A stretch of 7,116 nucleotides of DNA from Scatomorpha sp036653715 (lineage in GTDB: Bacteria; Bacillota; Clostridia; Oscillospirales; Oscillospiraceae). How positions within the stretch are numbered: position 1 is the first letter of the stretch; every line of letters starts with the position of its first letter. The stretch lies in the NCBI GenBank assembly GCA_036653715.1, contig JAVVTL010000073.1, forward strand, positions 1-7,116, written 5' to 3'. The notes under the pieces were generated by a model. The model was given only the letters and a program-made list of their open reading frames with translations. It did not search any database and had not been told where the DNA came from. This document shows positions 1-5,845 of the stretch, piece after piece. The translations under genes and the position numbers were made by a program.

Positions 1-5
1 GGTGG

Positions 6-413
6 TCACATGGAGCCGAGGTAGGATTCGAGGATTAGGGCGGCGGCGACGGCGTCGATGGTTTTTTTGTGTTTTATCTCTTTTTTCCCGTTGGCGCGGA
101 GGATATTGTGCGCCTCGACGCTGCTGCGGCGTTCGTCCCAGAGCTTGACGGGCAGGGCGCTTTCGGCCTCAAGCAGGGCCGCGAAATCGCGGCTTTTTTC
201 CGCGCGGACGCCTTCGCTGCCGTCCATATTGCGCGGCAGGCCGAGCACTATCTGCGCCACATTGCGCGCGCGCGCCTCCTGCGTTATGCGTGCCGCCGCG
301 CGCGGCATGTCCCATTCCTCCATGGTGAACGCCTCGCCGACAAGGGTCCTTGTCTCGTCCGAAAAGGCGAGGCCGATACGCCTGTCGCCGTAATCTATCG
401 CCATTATGCGCAT
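6..413 (-). CDS. ruvX: Putative Holliday junction resolvase RuvX (YqgF family)
   Basis: The 135-residue protein matches the usual length of the YqgF/RuvX family. This RNase H-fold nuclease is linked to Holliday-junction resolution and 16S rRNA maturation and acts in the cytoplasm (family knowledge). Visible motifs are the N-terminal strand MAIDYGDRRIGLAFSDE (residues 4-20, acidic D7), IVLGLPRNMDGSEG (55-68), the DERRSS block with D93, and the C-terminal KKTIDAVAAALILESYL with D120. D7, D93 and D120 are the expected acidic catalytic set. I chose the ATG at 411-413 because it gives a family-sized protein beginning directly with the first strand, and a GGGGGAA purine run lies just upstream. The reading frame stays open to 641, but that extension runs back through folC in another frame and looks like noise. 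The gene follows folC by 16 nt and is probably cotranscribed with it. The family assignment is secure; the exact biochemical role is less so. Confidence 0.93.
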   Translation of the reverse strand: MRIMAIDYGDRRIGLAFSDETRTLVGEAFTMEEWDMPRAAARITQEARARNVAQIVLGLPRNMDGSEGVRAEKSRDFAALLEAESALPVKLWDERRSSVEAHNILRANGKKEIKHKKTIDAVAAALILESYLGSM

Positions 414-429
414 AATTTCCCCCGTTTCA

Positions 430-1695
430 TCAGTGCAGGCCGAAGCAGTCGCGCGTCGCGCCCGCCATGTACAGCGAGCCGACGGAGCAGACCATGCCGT
501 CCCGCCCGGCGAGGCCCATCGCCGCGACGACGCCCTCGCGTATTCCCTCCCGCCAAATTGCGGGCTTGCCGTATTTTTGCAGCTCCGCGCAAAGCTCCTC
601 CGCCGGCAGAGCGCGGGGAGAATCCGGCGTGACCGCCACAAACGCCTCCGCCGCCGGCGCGAGAATGTCCAGCATCGCGCGCCAATCTTTATCCGCCAGC
701 ACGCCTATGAGCAGCACGCGCCGCCGCTCCGGGAAATAGCGGCGGAGATTTTCCGCCGTCGTCTCGACGCACTGGGGGTTGTGGCCGCCATCCACGACGA
801 ACCACGGCCGCTCCATGACGACCTCAAACCGCGCCGGCCAGCAAACCGTGCGCAGACCTCGGCGCAGGGCGCTGTCCGAGATGCGCCAGCCGCGTTCGCG
901 CAGGACGTCGAGCGCCGCGAGCGCTGTGGCGGCGTTGCGGAGCTGATGCTCGCCCAAAAGCGGGAGCTTGTAGCGCGCGCCGTCGCCAAGGCTGAATTCC
1001 TGACCCCTTACGCCGTCCGCGTGTCGAATTATGTCGGAAAAATCCGCAAAACGCAGGTCGGAGCCGCGGCTCTCGCAGGCGGCGCGGAGAACGGCGGCGA
1101 CCTCGGGCGTCTGCTCATAGCTCACCGTCGGCCCGCCCTTGATTATGCCGGCTTTTTCAAAGGCGATTTTCTCGGTCGTGTCGCCAAGTATCTCGGTGTG
1201 GTCAAGGCCGATATTTGTGATGACCGCGCACTCTGGGCAATTGATGACGTTTGTCGCGTCCAGCCTGCCGCCGAGGCCGACCTCGAGCACCACGACGTCG
1301 CATTTCTCGTGCTTAAACCACAGGAACGCGCCGGCGGTGATAAGCTCAAACTCGGTGCATTTGTCCTCCATTCCCTCGGCGGCGGCGGCAAGCTCGGAGA
1401 CCGTCTCCGCCAGCGCCTCGTCGGAGATTGCCGCGCCGTTTACGCGCATCCGCTCGTTGAAGCTCCAGAGATAGGGCGAGGTATACAGCCCCGTTCTGAA
1501 GCCCGCCGCCCGAAGGACGGAGGCAAGCATCGCGCAGGTCGAGCCCTTGCCGTTCGTGCCCGCGACGTGGACGTATTTGAGTGCGTCCTGCGGGTTGCCG
1601 AGGCGCGAGAGCAGCTCGGAAATCCGCGAAAGCCCCGGCCTCGACCCCAGCCACGAGACGCCCTCGATGTATTTTAACGCTTCCTGATAATTCAT
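430..1695 (-). CDS. folC: Bifunctional folylpolyglutamate synthase / dihydrofolate synthase
   Basis: This 421-residue Mur-ligase-family enzyme adds glutamate to dihydropteroate and to reduced folates using ATP, in cytoplasmic folate biosynthesis and retention. The N-terminal ATP-binding domain carries the P-loop HVAGTNGKGST (residues 43-53), LEVGLGGRLDATN (137-149), and NIGLDHTEILGDT (161-173) followed by EKAGIIK (180-186), the region that holds the conserved active-site lysine in this family. The C-terminal domain starts near GEHQLRNAATAL (248-259) and includes VDGGHNPQ (301-308), GVLADKDW (331-338) and GSLYMAGATR (406-415). The length is normal and all motifs are intact. The ATG at 1693-1695 starts the canonical N-terminus, with GGGAAG about 10 nt upstream as a modest ribosome binding site. 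It is the first gene of a probable two-gene transcript with ruvX. Sequence alone does not show whether both synthase activities are present; many Bacillota FolC proteins are bifunctional. Confidence 0.96.
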   Translation of the reverse strand: MNYQEALKYIEGVSWLGSRPGLSRISELLSRLGNPQDALKYVHVAGTNGKGSTCAMLASVLRAAGFRTGLYTSPYLWSFNERMRVNGAAISDEALAETVSELAAAAEGMEDKCTEFELITAGAFLWFKHEKCDVVVLEVGLGGRLDATNVINCPECAVITNIGLDHTEILGDTTEKIAFEKAGIIKGGPTVSYEQTPEVAAVLRAACESRGSDLRFADFSDIIRHADGVRGQEFSLGDGARYKLPLLGEHQLRNAATALAALDVLRERGWRISDSALRRGLRTVCWPARFEVVMERPWFVVDGGHNPQCVETTAENLRRYFPERRRVLLIGVLADKDWRAMLDILAPAAEAFVAVTPDSPRALPAEELCAELQKYGKPAIWREGIREGVVAAMGLAGRDGMVCSVGSLYMAGATRDCFGLH

Positions 1696-1725
1696 TTCGT
1701 GTCACTTCCCGTATTTATCGGCGAT

Positions 1726-1754
1726 AGTATACCATTTGCCGCGGCGGGATGCAA
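1726..1754 (-). promoter_or_regulatory. Predicted sigma-A promoter for folC-ruvX
   Basis: Read on the minus strand, a TATACT -10 element (1731 to 1726) is preceded by TGG, giving an extended -10 (TGNTATACT). A weak -35, TTGCAT (1754 to 1749), lies 17 bp upstream. The predicted start of transcription is near 1719, leaving a leader of about 24 nt before folC. The -35 overlaps the left arm of the inverted repeat at 1750-1782. This is pattern-matching only; the extended -10 is the strongest part. Confidence 0.6.
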
Positions 1755-1782
1755 ACGCTATTGTAATCTCCGTACGTTTGCA
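1750..1782. repeat. Inverted repeat between two divergent promoters (candidate operator)
   Basis: A perfect 8-bp inverted repeat, TGCAAACG (1750-1757) and CGTTTGCA (1775-1782), is separated by 17 bp, so the arms are 25 bp apart centre to centre. The left arm overlaps the predicted -35 of folC-ruvX. The right arm lies in the spacer of the AEC-permease promoter, just before its -10. That placement suits an operator for a regulator acting on both genes, but the cognate protein is unknown and a chance repeat cannot be excluded. Confidence 0.45.
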
Positions 1783-1789
1783 CTACAAT
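1761..1789 (+). promoter_or_regulatory. Predicted sigma-A promoter for the AEC permease
   Basis: TTGTAA (1761-1766; 4 of 6 matches to the -35 consensus) and TACAAT (1784-1789; 5 of 6 matches to the -10 consensus) are separated by exactly 17 bp. Transcription would begin near 1796 and leave a leader of about 75 nt before the TTG start at 1872. The right arm of the inverted repeat occupies the end of the spacer. Confidence 0.6.
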
Positions 1790-1871
1790 ATGATGTGCAT
1801 TTGTGCCGTAAGACGCGCCCTTGTCCGTCGCGCATATGCGGCACACATTATATATAGAGAGGGGCGACGCT

Positions 1872-2810
1872 TTGGAGAACTTTATTGTCTGCCTGAACGC
1901 CGTGCTGCCGATGTTCATTATCATGTCCGTCGGCTATTTCGTAAAGCGTATCGGGCTGCTGCTTGAGGACGACATACCGCGCTTCAACAAGATTGTTTTT
2001 CGGGTGTTTATGCCCTGCGTCGTATTCTATAACCTCTATTCCTCCGACCTCTCCGTCGCGGCACAGCCGCGGCTTATTCTCTTTACCCTCGCCGCCGTGC
2101 TCGGCTCCTATGCCGTCATCGCGCTCATTGTCCCCCGCTTTGTGAAGAACCCCGAGCAGCGCGGCGTCATGATTCAGGGCATATACCGCTCAAACTACGT
2201 CGTCATCGGCCTGCCCATTGCGACGGCGCTCGTCCCCGCCTCGGAGCTTGGCATTGTGTCGCTGCTCATCGCCTTTGTCGTGCCGGTCTTCAACGTCCTC
2301 GCCGTGGTGACGCTCGAGGTATTTCGCGGCGGGCGCGTCCCTGTGCGCAAAACCCTCGTCTCCATCCTCACAAACCCGCTCATAATCGGTGCCGCCCTCG
2401 GCACGTTGGCGCTCGCGCTTAAGATAAAACTGCCGACCGCCGCCGACTCCGTTGTGAGGCAGCTTGCCTCCGTCGGCACGCCGCTGCAGCTTTTTCTGCT
2501 GGGCGGATTCTTCAATTTTTCCGGCATTGCAAAGCACAAAAAGCCGCTGTTTTGGGCGGTTTTCGGCAAGCTTGTGCTCCTGCCCGCCGCAGTGCTGCCA
2601 ATCGCCGTGCTGCTCGGCTTTCGCGGCACGGCGCTCGTGGCGCTCGTCGGCTGCTTTGCCTCCGGCAACGCCATCGCCTCCTTCGTCATGACCCAGCAGA
2701 TGGGCGGCGACGCCGAGCTTGCGGGCGACATCGTCGTGCTCACAAGCTCGCTCTGCGCGGTCACCGTCTTCTGCTGGCTGTTTCTGCTCAAAACCCTCGG
2801 CCTCTTTTGA
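1872..2810 (+). CDS. AEC (auxin efflux carrier) family permease
   Basis: With the TTG start at 1872 the product is 312 residues, typical of bacterial AEC-family permeases. These are secondary carriers of the inner membrane, often for malate, malonate or other small organic anions (family knowledge); the substrate cannot be read from sequence. Visible features are about ten hydrophobic segments, an N-terminal VLPMFIIMSVGYFVKRIG (11-28), RSNYVVIGLPI (106-116), TNPLIIGAALG (167-177), GTPLQLFLLGG (202-212) and a C-terminal SFVMTQQMGGD (270-280) before the last helices. The start was chosen because GAGAGGGG lies 6-14 nt upstream of this TTG and because the family N-terminus begins there. In-frame starts at 1821 (TTG) and 1836 (ATG) have no ribosome binding site and would add polar residues. 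It is divergent from folC and probably monocistronic. No convincing intrinsic terminator follows before the rpmG promoter. Confidence 0.88.
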   Translation: MENFIVCLNAVLPMFIIMSVGYFVKRIGLLLEDDIPRFNKIVFRVFMPCVVFYNLYSSDLSVAAQPRLILFTLAAVLGSYAVIALIVPRFVKNPEQRGVMIQGIYRSNYVVIGLPIATALVPASELGIVSLLIAFVVPVFNVLAVVTLEVFRGGRVPVRKTLVSILTNPLIIGAALGTLALALKIKLPTAADSVVRQLASVGTPLQLFLLGGFFNFSGIAKHKKPLFWAVFGKLVLLPAAVLPIAVLLGFRGTALVALVGCFASGNAIASFVMTQQMGGDAELAGDIVVLTSSLCAVTVFCWLFLLKTLGLF

Positions 2811-2865
2811 GCGGCTTTACCTTTAATATTCCTTGAAATTCCCTGAAAACAAGGCGAAAAAAATG

Positions 2866-2894
2866 TTGACCTGTTCGGTCGCGGGTGTTATACT
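2866..2894 (+). promoter_or_regulatory. Strong predicted sigma-A promoter of the rpmG-secE-nusG-rplK-rplA operon
   Basis: TTGACC (2866-2871; 5 of 6) and TATACT (2889-2894; 5 of 6) are spaced by exactly 17 bp, and a TG dinucleotide one base before the -10 (2886-2887) makes it an extended -10 promoter. An A-rich stretch (2855-2863) just upstream could act as an UP-like element. Transcription would start near 2901. This is the best promoter in the window, as expected for a ribosomal-protein operon. Confidence 0.82.
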
Positions 2895-2900
2895 GTGTAT

Positions 2901-3031
2901 TACCTGTCGGCCGGACAGGCTGTTTTTGTGCGCTTGTCGCTCAAAAGCAGCGGAAAACCACGTTTTTCGGCTGTTCAGGGAGGCAACTGGCCGCCAAAGG
3001 CGGCAAATAAAACAAGGAGGTGCCGAATAAG
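2901..3031 (+). promoter_or_regulatory. Structured 5' leader of the rpmG operon
   Basis: The predicted leader is about 130 nt, with no gene, and holds three simple hairpins. The first is CCTGTC/GACAGG with a GGCCG loop (2903-2919), followed 3 nt later by five T (2923-2927). The second pairs 2948-2957 with 2964-2973 (CAGC, a G-G mismatch, then GAAAA/TTTTC). The third is GCCGCC-AAA-GGCGGC (2990-3004), ending 10 nt before the AGGAGG site. I do not recognise a known riboswitch or ribosomal-leader family. The structures suggest control of stability, elongation or translation, but that is inference. Confidence 0.45.
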
Positions 3032-3193
3032 ATGGCTGCTGACGCAAGAGTCAAGGTTATTCTCAGGTGCAGCGAGTGCAAGGAGCGCAACTACTTCACC
3101 AAGAAGAACAAAAAAAACTCCCCGGAACGTCTTGAGATGAAGAAGTACTGTTCCCGCTGCAGAAAACACACTGTCCACAACGAGACGAAGTAA
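3032..3193 (+). CDS. rpmG: 50S ribosomal protein L33, zinc-ribbon type
   Basis: This short gene of 53 codons encodes L33, a small protein of the large ribosomal subunit. The sequence begins MAADARVKVILRCSEC and continues through RNYFTKKNKKNSPERLEMKK to YCSRCRKHTVHNETK. Two CxxC pairs (C13/C16 and C40/C43) form a complete zinc ribbon, so this is the zinc-binding (C+) form rather than the cysteine-less paralogue that some bacteria use under zinc starvation. The ATG at 3032 is preceded by AGGAGG (3015-3020), 11 nt away, which is slightly long but strong. The gene is first in the operon and sits 23 nt before secE, the usual arrangement in many Bacillota. Confidence 0.96.
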   Translation: MAADARVKVILRCSECKERNYFTKKNKKNSPERLEMKKYCSRCRKHTVHNETK

Positions 3194-3216
3194 AGCTTTG
3201 GAAAGGATGAGTGAAA

Positions 3217-3489
3217 ATGTCTGAACAAAACAAGGCTCCCGCTCCCGCCAAGGCTACCACCGAAGCCCTCAAGAAAACCGAGGGTAAGCTCTCCTTTGGA
3301 AAGCGTGTTACCAAGTGGTTCCGCGATATGAAGAGCGAGCTTAAAAAGGTCATATGGCCCACCTCAAAGCAGATTCTTAACAACACCATGGTCGCCCTCG
3401 TCATGATGGCGTCCTCCTCTGTTGTCATCTGGGGCTTTGACCAGCTTGCCACAATGGGCGTAAAGGCCCTGATAAACCTGGTGGGTTAA
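3217..3489 (+). CDS. secE: Preprotein translocase subunit SecE
   Basis: The 90-residue product is the short, single-membrane-span form of SecE found in most bacteria. SecE clamps SecY in the SecYEG protein-export channel of the cytoplasmic membrane. Residues 1-25 are a Lys/Ala/Pro-rich cytoplasmic tail. Residues 33-49 form the conserved amphipathic helix with the hallmark WFRDMKSELKKVIWPTS, and about 55-75 form the transmembrane segment. I chose the ATG at 3217 because GAAAGGA (3201-3207) is 9 nt upstream; the in-frame GTG at 3211 is only 3 nt from that site. It lies between rpmG and nusG, the classical location, and its stop codon is one base before the nusG start, which suggests translational coupling. 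Confidence 0.95.
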   Translation: MSEQNKAPAPAKATTEALKKTEGKLSFGKRVTKWFRDMKSELKKVIWPTSKQILNNTMVALVMMASSSVVIWGFDQLATMGVKALINLVG

Positions 3490-3490
3490 G

Positions 3491-4015
3491 ATGGCTGAAG
3501 AAGCTAAGTGGTATGTTATCCACACATATTCAGGCTACGAAAACACAGTCGCCGCCGCCATCCTGAAGTCGGCGGAGAATCGCAAAATGCTTGACCTCAT
3601 TCAGGATGTAAAAATTCCGCTTGAGACCGTCACCGAGCGCACAGACGCAGGTGAAAAAACCTTCGAGCGCAAGGTCTTCCCCGGCTATGTGCTGGTGAAG
3701 ATGATCCTGACCGACGAGAGCTGGCATCTCGTCCGAAATGTCCGCGGAGCCACCGGCTTCGTCGGCACGGAGGGCAAGGCCATCCCCCTCACCGAGCAGG
3801 AGATCTACGACCTCGGCGTCGAGCGCCACGAGGTCATCCTCGGCTTTGCCGTGGGCGACACCGTCAAGGTCGCGGACGGCCCGCTGGAGGGCTTCCTTGG
3901 CGTTGTCGAGGAGCTTGAGCCGGAAAAAGACCGCGTACGCGTGGTCGTCTCCATGTTTGGGCGGGAAACGCCCGTCGATTTAGAGCTTGACCAGGTCGAG
4001 CCGGTAAAACAATAA
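3491..4015 (+). CDS. nusG: Transcription termination/antitermination factor NusG
   Basis: The 174-residue protein has the standard two-domain NusG layout. The N-terminal NGN domain (about 5-110) binds the clamp of RNA polymerase and carries KWYVIHTYSGYE (6-17), the ERKVFPGYVLVKM segment (59-71) and VRNVRGATGFVG (81-92). The C-terminal KOW domain (about 119-174) shows VGDTVKVADGPLEGFLGVVEE (121-141) and ends DLELDQVEPV. NusG affects elongation and pausing and couples transcription to translation through S10 or to Rho (family knowledge). No insertion is present between the domains, unlike in some thermophile NusG proteins. It starts one base after the secE stop, with GGTGGG about 7 nt upstream overlapping the end of secE. 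This position before rplK is strongly conserved. Confidence 0.97.
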   Translation: MAEEAKWYVIHTYSGYENTVAAAILKSAENRKMLDLIQDVKIPLETVTERTDAGEKTFERKVFPGYVLVKMILTDESWHLVRNVRGATGFVGTEGKAIPLTEQEIYDLGVERHEVILGFAVGDTVKVADGPLEGFLGVVEELEPEKDRVRVVVSMFGRETPVDLELDQVEPVKQ

Positions 4016-4034
4016 CAGAAAGAGGTGCTTCCAA

Positions 4035-4460
4035 TTGGCACAGAAAATAGTCGGCTATATCAGATTCCAAGTCGCAGCCGGTAAGGCGACCCCCGCGCCC
4101 CCCGTCGGCCCCGCACTCGGACAATATGGCATCAACATCGGCGCCTTCACCAAGGACTTTAACGAGCGCACAAAGGCGGATATCGGCCTCATGATCCCCG
4201 TGGTCATCACCGTATATTCCGACCGCAGCTTCTCCTTCATCACCAAAACTCCGCCCGCGGCTCTCCTCATCAAGAAGGCCTGCGGCCTTGCCAAGGCATC
4301 CGCCGTCCCCCAGAAGGACAAGGTTTCCACCATCAGCCAGGCCGACCTCCGCAAAATCGCCGAGCAGAAAATGCCCGACCTCAACTGCACGAGCGTAGAG
4401 TCTGCCATGTCCATGATAGCCGGCACCTGCCGCTCCATGGGCGTTATTGTGGGCGAGTAA
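4035..4460 (+). CDS. rplK: 50S ribosomal protein L11
   Basis: The 141-residue product is full-length L11, which binds the GTPase-associated region of 23S rRNA and is needed for RelA-type stringent sensing (family knowledge). The N-terminal domain begins MAQKIVGYIRFQVAAGKATP and carries the proline-rich PAPPVGPALGQYGINI block (20-35) and FNERT. The C-terminal rRNA-binding domain includes FITKTPPAALLIKKA (68-82) and ends GTCRSMGVIVGE. The start codon is TTG at 4035; AAGAGGTG lies 9 nt upstream, and this start reproduces the canonical N-terminus. The gene begins 19 nt after nusG with no promoter visible in the gap, so it is part of the same operon. TTG is a relatively inefficient start for so abundant a protein. 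Confidence 0.97.
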   Translation: MAQKIVGYIRFQVAAGKATPAPPVGPALGQYGINIGAFTKDFNERTKADIGLMIPVVITVYSDRSFSFITKTPPAALLIKKACGLAKASAVPQKDKVSTISQADLRKIAEQKMPDLNCTSVESAMSMIAGTCRSMGVIVGE

Positions 4461-4564
4461 ATGCCCGCTCCTTAGCTTGGTGCGCTTCCTCCGCCTCGGT
4501 CGAAAGCGCCCGGCACGTGGGAGGATTAATCTCCGACGAACCACATTTTTAGGAGGAACACAAA
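4461..4564 (+). promoter_or_regulatory. Structured rplK-rplA intergenic region with a possible anti-ribosome-binding-site element
   Basis: The 104-nt gap has no promoter or ORF that I can support. Hairpin 1 pairs GCGCTT (4482-4487) with AAGCGC (4504-4509). Hairpin 2 is CGT-G-GGAGG / TCTCC-G-ACG (4516-4538) with an ATTAA loop, one G-T pair and a G-G mismatch, and five T follow at 4546-4550. TCCTCC (4487-4492), mostly in the loop of hairpin 1, is complementary to GGAGGA (4520-4525) in hairpin 2 and also to the rplA ribosome binding site AGGAGGA (4551-4557). Alternative folds could therefore expose or hide the site. L1 represses its own operon through mRNA binding in Escherichia coli; whether this region is an L1 target here is inference. 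Confidence 0.4.
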
Positions 4565-5257
4565 TTGTTCAGAGGTAAAAATTACAAAGAGAGCGAAAAG
4601 CTCATAGATAAGCAGCTTGTCTACGACCCCAAAGAAGGGCTTGAGCTTGTCTGCAAATCCGCCAAGGCGAAGTTCGACGAGACCGTCGAGCTGCACGTCC
4701 GCCTCGGCGTTGACTCCCGCCACGCCGACCAGCAGGTCCGCGGCGCCATCGTCCTGCCGAACGGCACGGGCAAGGTCGTCCGCGTCCTCGTCTTCTGCAA
4801 GCCCGAGCGCATCGAGGAAATCCTCGCCGCGGGCGCCGACTACGCCGGCGGTCCCGAGCTTGCCCAGAAAATCCAGACCGAAAACTGGTTTGAATTCGAC
4901 ACCGTCATCGCCTCCCCGGACATGATGGGCGCTGTCGGACGTCTCGGCAAAATCCTCGGCCCCAAGGGTCTCATGCCCTCCCCCAAGGCAGGCACCGTCA
5001 CCCCCAACCTCGTTCAGGCAATCCACGAGGCGAAGGCCGGCAAGGTCGAGTATCGCCTTGATAAAACCAACATCATCCACTGCCCCATCGGCAAGGTCAG
5101 CTTCGGCGCCGATAAGCTCTTCGAGAACTACGATGCGCTTATCACCGCCATCATCAAGGCTCGCCCCGCCGCCGCCAAGGGCCAGTATATCAAGAGCTGC
5201 GTCTCCGCCGCCACCATGGGCCCCGGCGTCAAGCTCAACGCCCAAAAGACCATCTAA
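4565..5257 (+). CDS. rplA: 50S ribosomal protein L1
   Basis: The 230-residue product is full-length L1, which builds the mobile L1 stalk of the large subunit and helps release deacylated tRNA from the E site (family knowledge). Typical segments are KFDETVELHVRLGVD (36-50), RGAIVLPNGTGK (59-70), the LGKILGPKGLMPSPKAGTV motif of domain II, and the C-terminal GQYIKSCVSAATMGPGVKL. The start is TTG at 4565, with AGGAGG (4551-4556) 8 nt upstream; this is the only site that gives the expected N-terminus. It is separated from rplK by an unusually structured 104-nt gap. A strong terminator follows the stop by a few bases, so rplJ-rplL are not on the same transcript without read-through. Some L1 proteins autoregulate; the gap upstream is the obvious candidate place here. 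Confidence 0.97.
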   Translation: MFRGKNYKESEKLIDKQLVYDPKEGLELVCKSAKAKFDETVELHVRLGVDSRHADQQVRGAIVLPNGTGKVVRVLVFCKPERIEEILAAGADYAGGPELAQKIQTENWFEFDTVIASPDMMGAVGRLGKILGPKGLMPSPKAGTVTPNLVQAIHEAKAGKVEYRLDKTNIIHCPIGKVSFGADKLFENYDALITAIIKARPAAAKGQYIKSCVSAATMGPGVKLNAQKTI

Positions 5258-5261
5258 CATT

Positions 5262-5293
5262 AAATCCCCTGCCGGATACCCGGCAGGGGATTT
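5262..5293 (+). terminator. Rho-independent terminator after rplA
   Basis: A perfect 14-bp stem, AAATCCCCTGCCGG (5262-5275) with CCGGCAGGGGATTT (5280-5293), encloses a 4-nt ATAC loop and is followed by GTTT. It starts 4 nt after the rplA stop codon. The A-rich left and T-rich right ends mean it could also work on the opposite strand. It ends the rpmG-to-rplA transcript. Confidence 0.93.
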
Positions 5294-5310
5294 GTTTAGC
5301 CTGTAAAAAC

Positions 5311-5410
5311 NNNNNNNNNNNNNNNNNNNNNNNNNNNNNNNNNNNNNNNNNNNNNNNNNNNNNNNNNNNNNNNNNNNNNNNNNNNNNNNNNNNNNNNNNN
5401 NNNNNNNNNN
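5311..5410. other. Assembly gap (100 N)
   Basis: Exactly 100 undetermined bases separate the rplA terminator from the ridA stop codon. A round 100-N block is the usual placeholder for a scaffold gap of unknown size, so the true distance and the genes between are not known. The ridA stop codon begins two bases after the gap, so the terminator of ridA, if any, is lost. Confidence 0.98.
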
Positions 5411-5411
5411 A

Positions 5412-5783
5412 TTACAGCTCGGCGATTACTTCGACTTCGACGAGTGCGCCTTTGGGGAGGCCCTTGACGGCGACGCAGGAGCGGGCGGGGCGGCCTGTGA
5501 AATACGCGCCGTAGACCTCGTTGAAGCTCGCGAAATCGTCCATATTTGCGAGGAAGCAGGTGGTCTTTACCGCCTTCTCAAACGAGGAGCCGGCAGCCGC
5601 CAGCACGGCGGCAAGATTCCTCATGACCTGCTCGGTCTGTGCCTCGGCTGTGTGGCCCACCAAGCCGCCAGTGACAGGGTCGAGCGCGATCTGCCCCGCC
5701 GTGTAGACAAGTGCGCCGGAGACGATGGCCTGGGAATACGGGCCGACTGCCGCCGGGGCTTTATCTGTGTGAATAATTTTCAT
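5412..5783 (-). CDS. ridA: RidA family enamine/imine deaminase (YjgF/YER057c/UK114)
   Basis: The 123-residue product has normal family length and is complete; its TAA stop falls two bases from the assembly gap. RidA trimers hydrolyse reactive enamines and imines such as 2-aminoacrylate and 2-aminocrotonate, released by PLP enzymes, to keto acids and ammonia (family knowledge). Visible motifs are GPYSQAIVSGALVYTAGQIALDP (14-36, with Y17), the N-L-A-A-V-L-A-A-A-G helix (56-65) and PARSCVAVKGLPKGALVEVEVIA (99-121). R101 and E116 sit at the spacing of the conserved substrate-binding Arg and Glu of RidA, which supports the active subfamily. The ATG has AAGGAAG 8 nt upstream. It is divergent from a methionine gamma-lyase gene, a plausible source of its substrate. 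Confidence 0.92.
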   Translation of the reverse strand: MKIIHTDKAPAAVGPYSQAIVSGALVYTAGQIALDPVTGGLVGHTAEAQTEQVMRNLAAVLAAAGSSFEKAVKTTCFLANMDDFASFNEVYGAYFTGRPARSCVAVKGLPKGALVEVEVIAEL

Positions 5784-5816
5784 TGTGGACGCTTCCTTTC
5801 ATATTTTCGTGAAATA

Positions 5817-5845
5817 AGTATAACACCAATCTTGAAAAAAGGGTA
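5817..5845 (-). promoter_or_regulatory. Predicted extended -10 promoter for ridA
   Basis: On the minus strand ATTGGTGTTATACT (5830 to 5817) contains a TATACT -10 with TG one base before it. No good -35 is seen 17 bp upstream (TACCCT). Transcription would begin near 5810, giving a leader of about 27 nt. Weak -35 with extended -10 is compatible with an activated promoter, but that is inference. Confidence 0.55.

Noticed and set aside
1..9. Possible next gene starting GTG (9 to 7, minus) overlapping the ruvX stop as GTGA
   Set aside because: Only three codons are visible and no ribosome binding site precedes it, so no gene can be supported.
414..641. N-terminal extension of ruvX
   Set aside because: The extra 76 residues overlap folC in another frame and do not look like YqgF; the ATG at 411-413 gives the normal protein length.
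406..1677. 423-codon open frame on the plus strand opposite folC
   Set aside because: It lies wholly antisense to the well-supported folC, has an Arg/Ala-rich low-information translation, no ribosome binding site, and no family motif; long antisense frames are common in GC-rich coding DNA.
2831..2854. CCTTG...CAAGG hairpin after the AEC permease as a terminator
   Set aside because: The stem is only 5 bp with a 14-nt loop, and no T run follows; it is more likely chance.
2811..3031. tRNA or other known RNA gene between the permease and rpmG
   Set aside because: A tRNA gene near secE occurs in some bacteria, but no cloverleaf, T-loop GTTCRA-type motif or CCA end could be built here.
3211..3216. 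GTG start for secE two codons earlier
   Set aside because: The ribosome binding site is only 3 nt from the GTG but 9 nt from the ATG at 3217.
3864..5260. Long minus-strand frames opposite nusG, rplK and rplA
   Set aside because: They are antisense to highly conserved genes in a single operon, have repetitive Gly/Ala/Asp-rich translations, and have no promoter or ribosome binding site that I can see.
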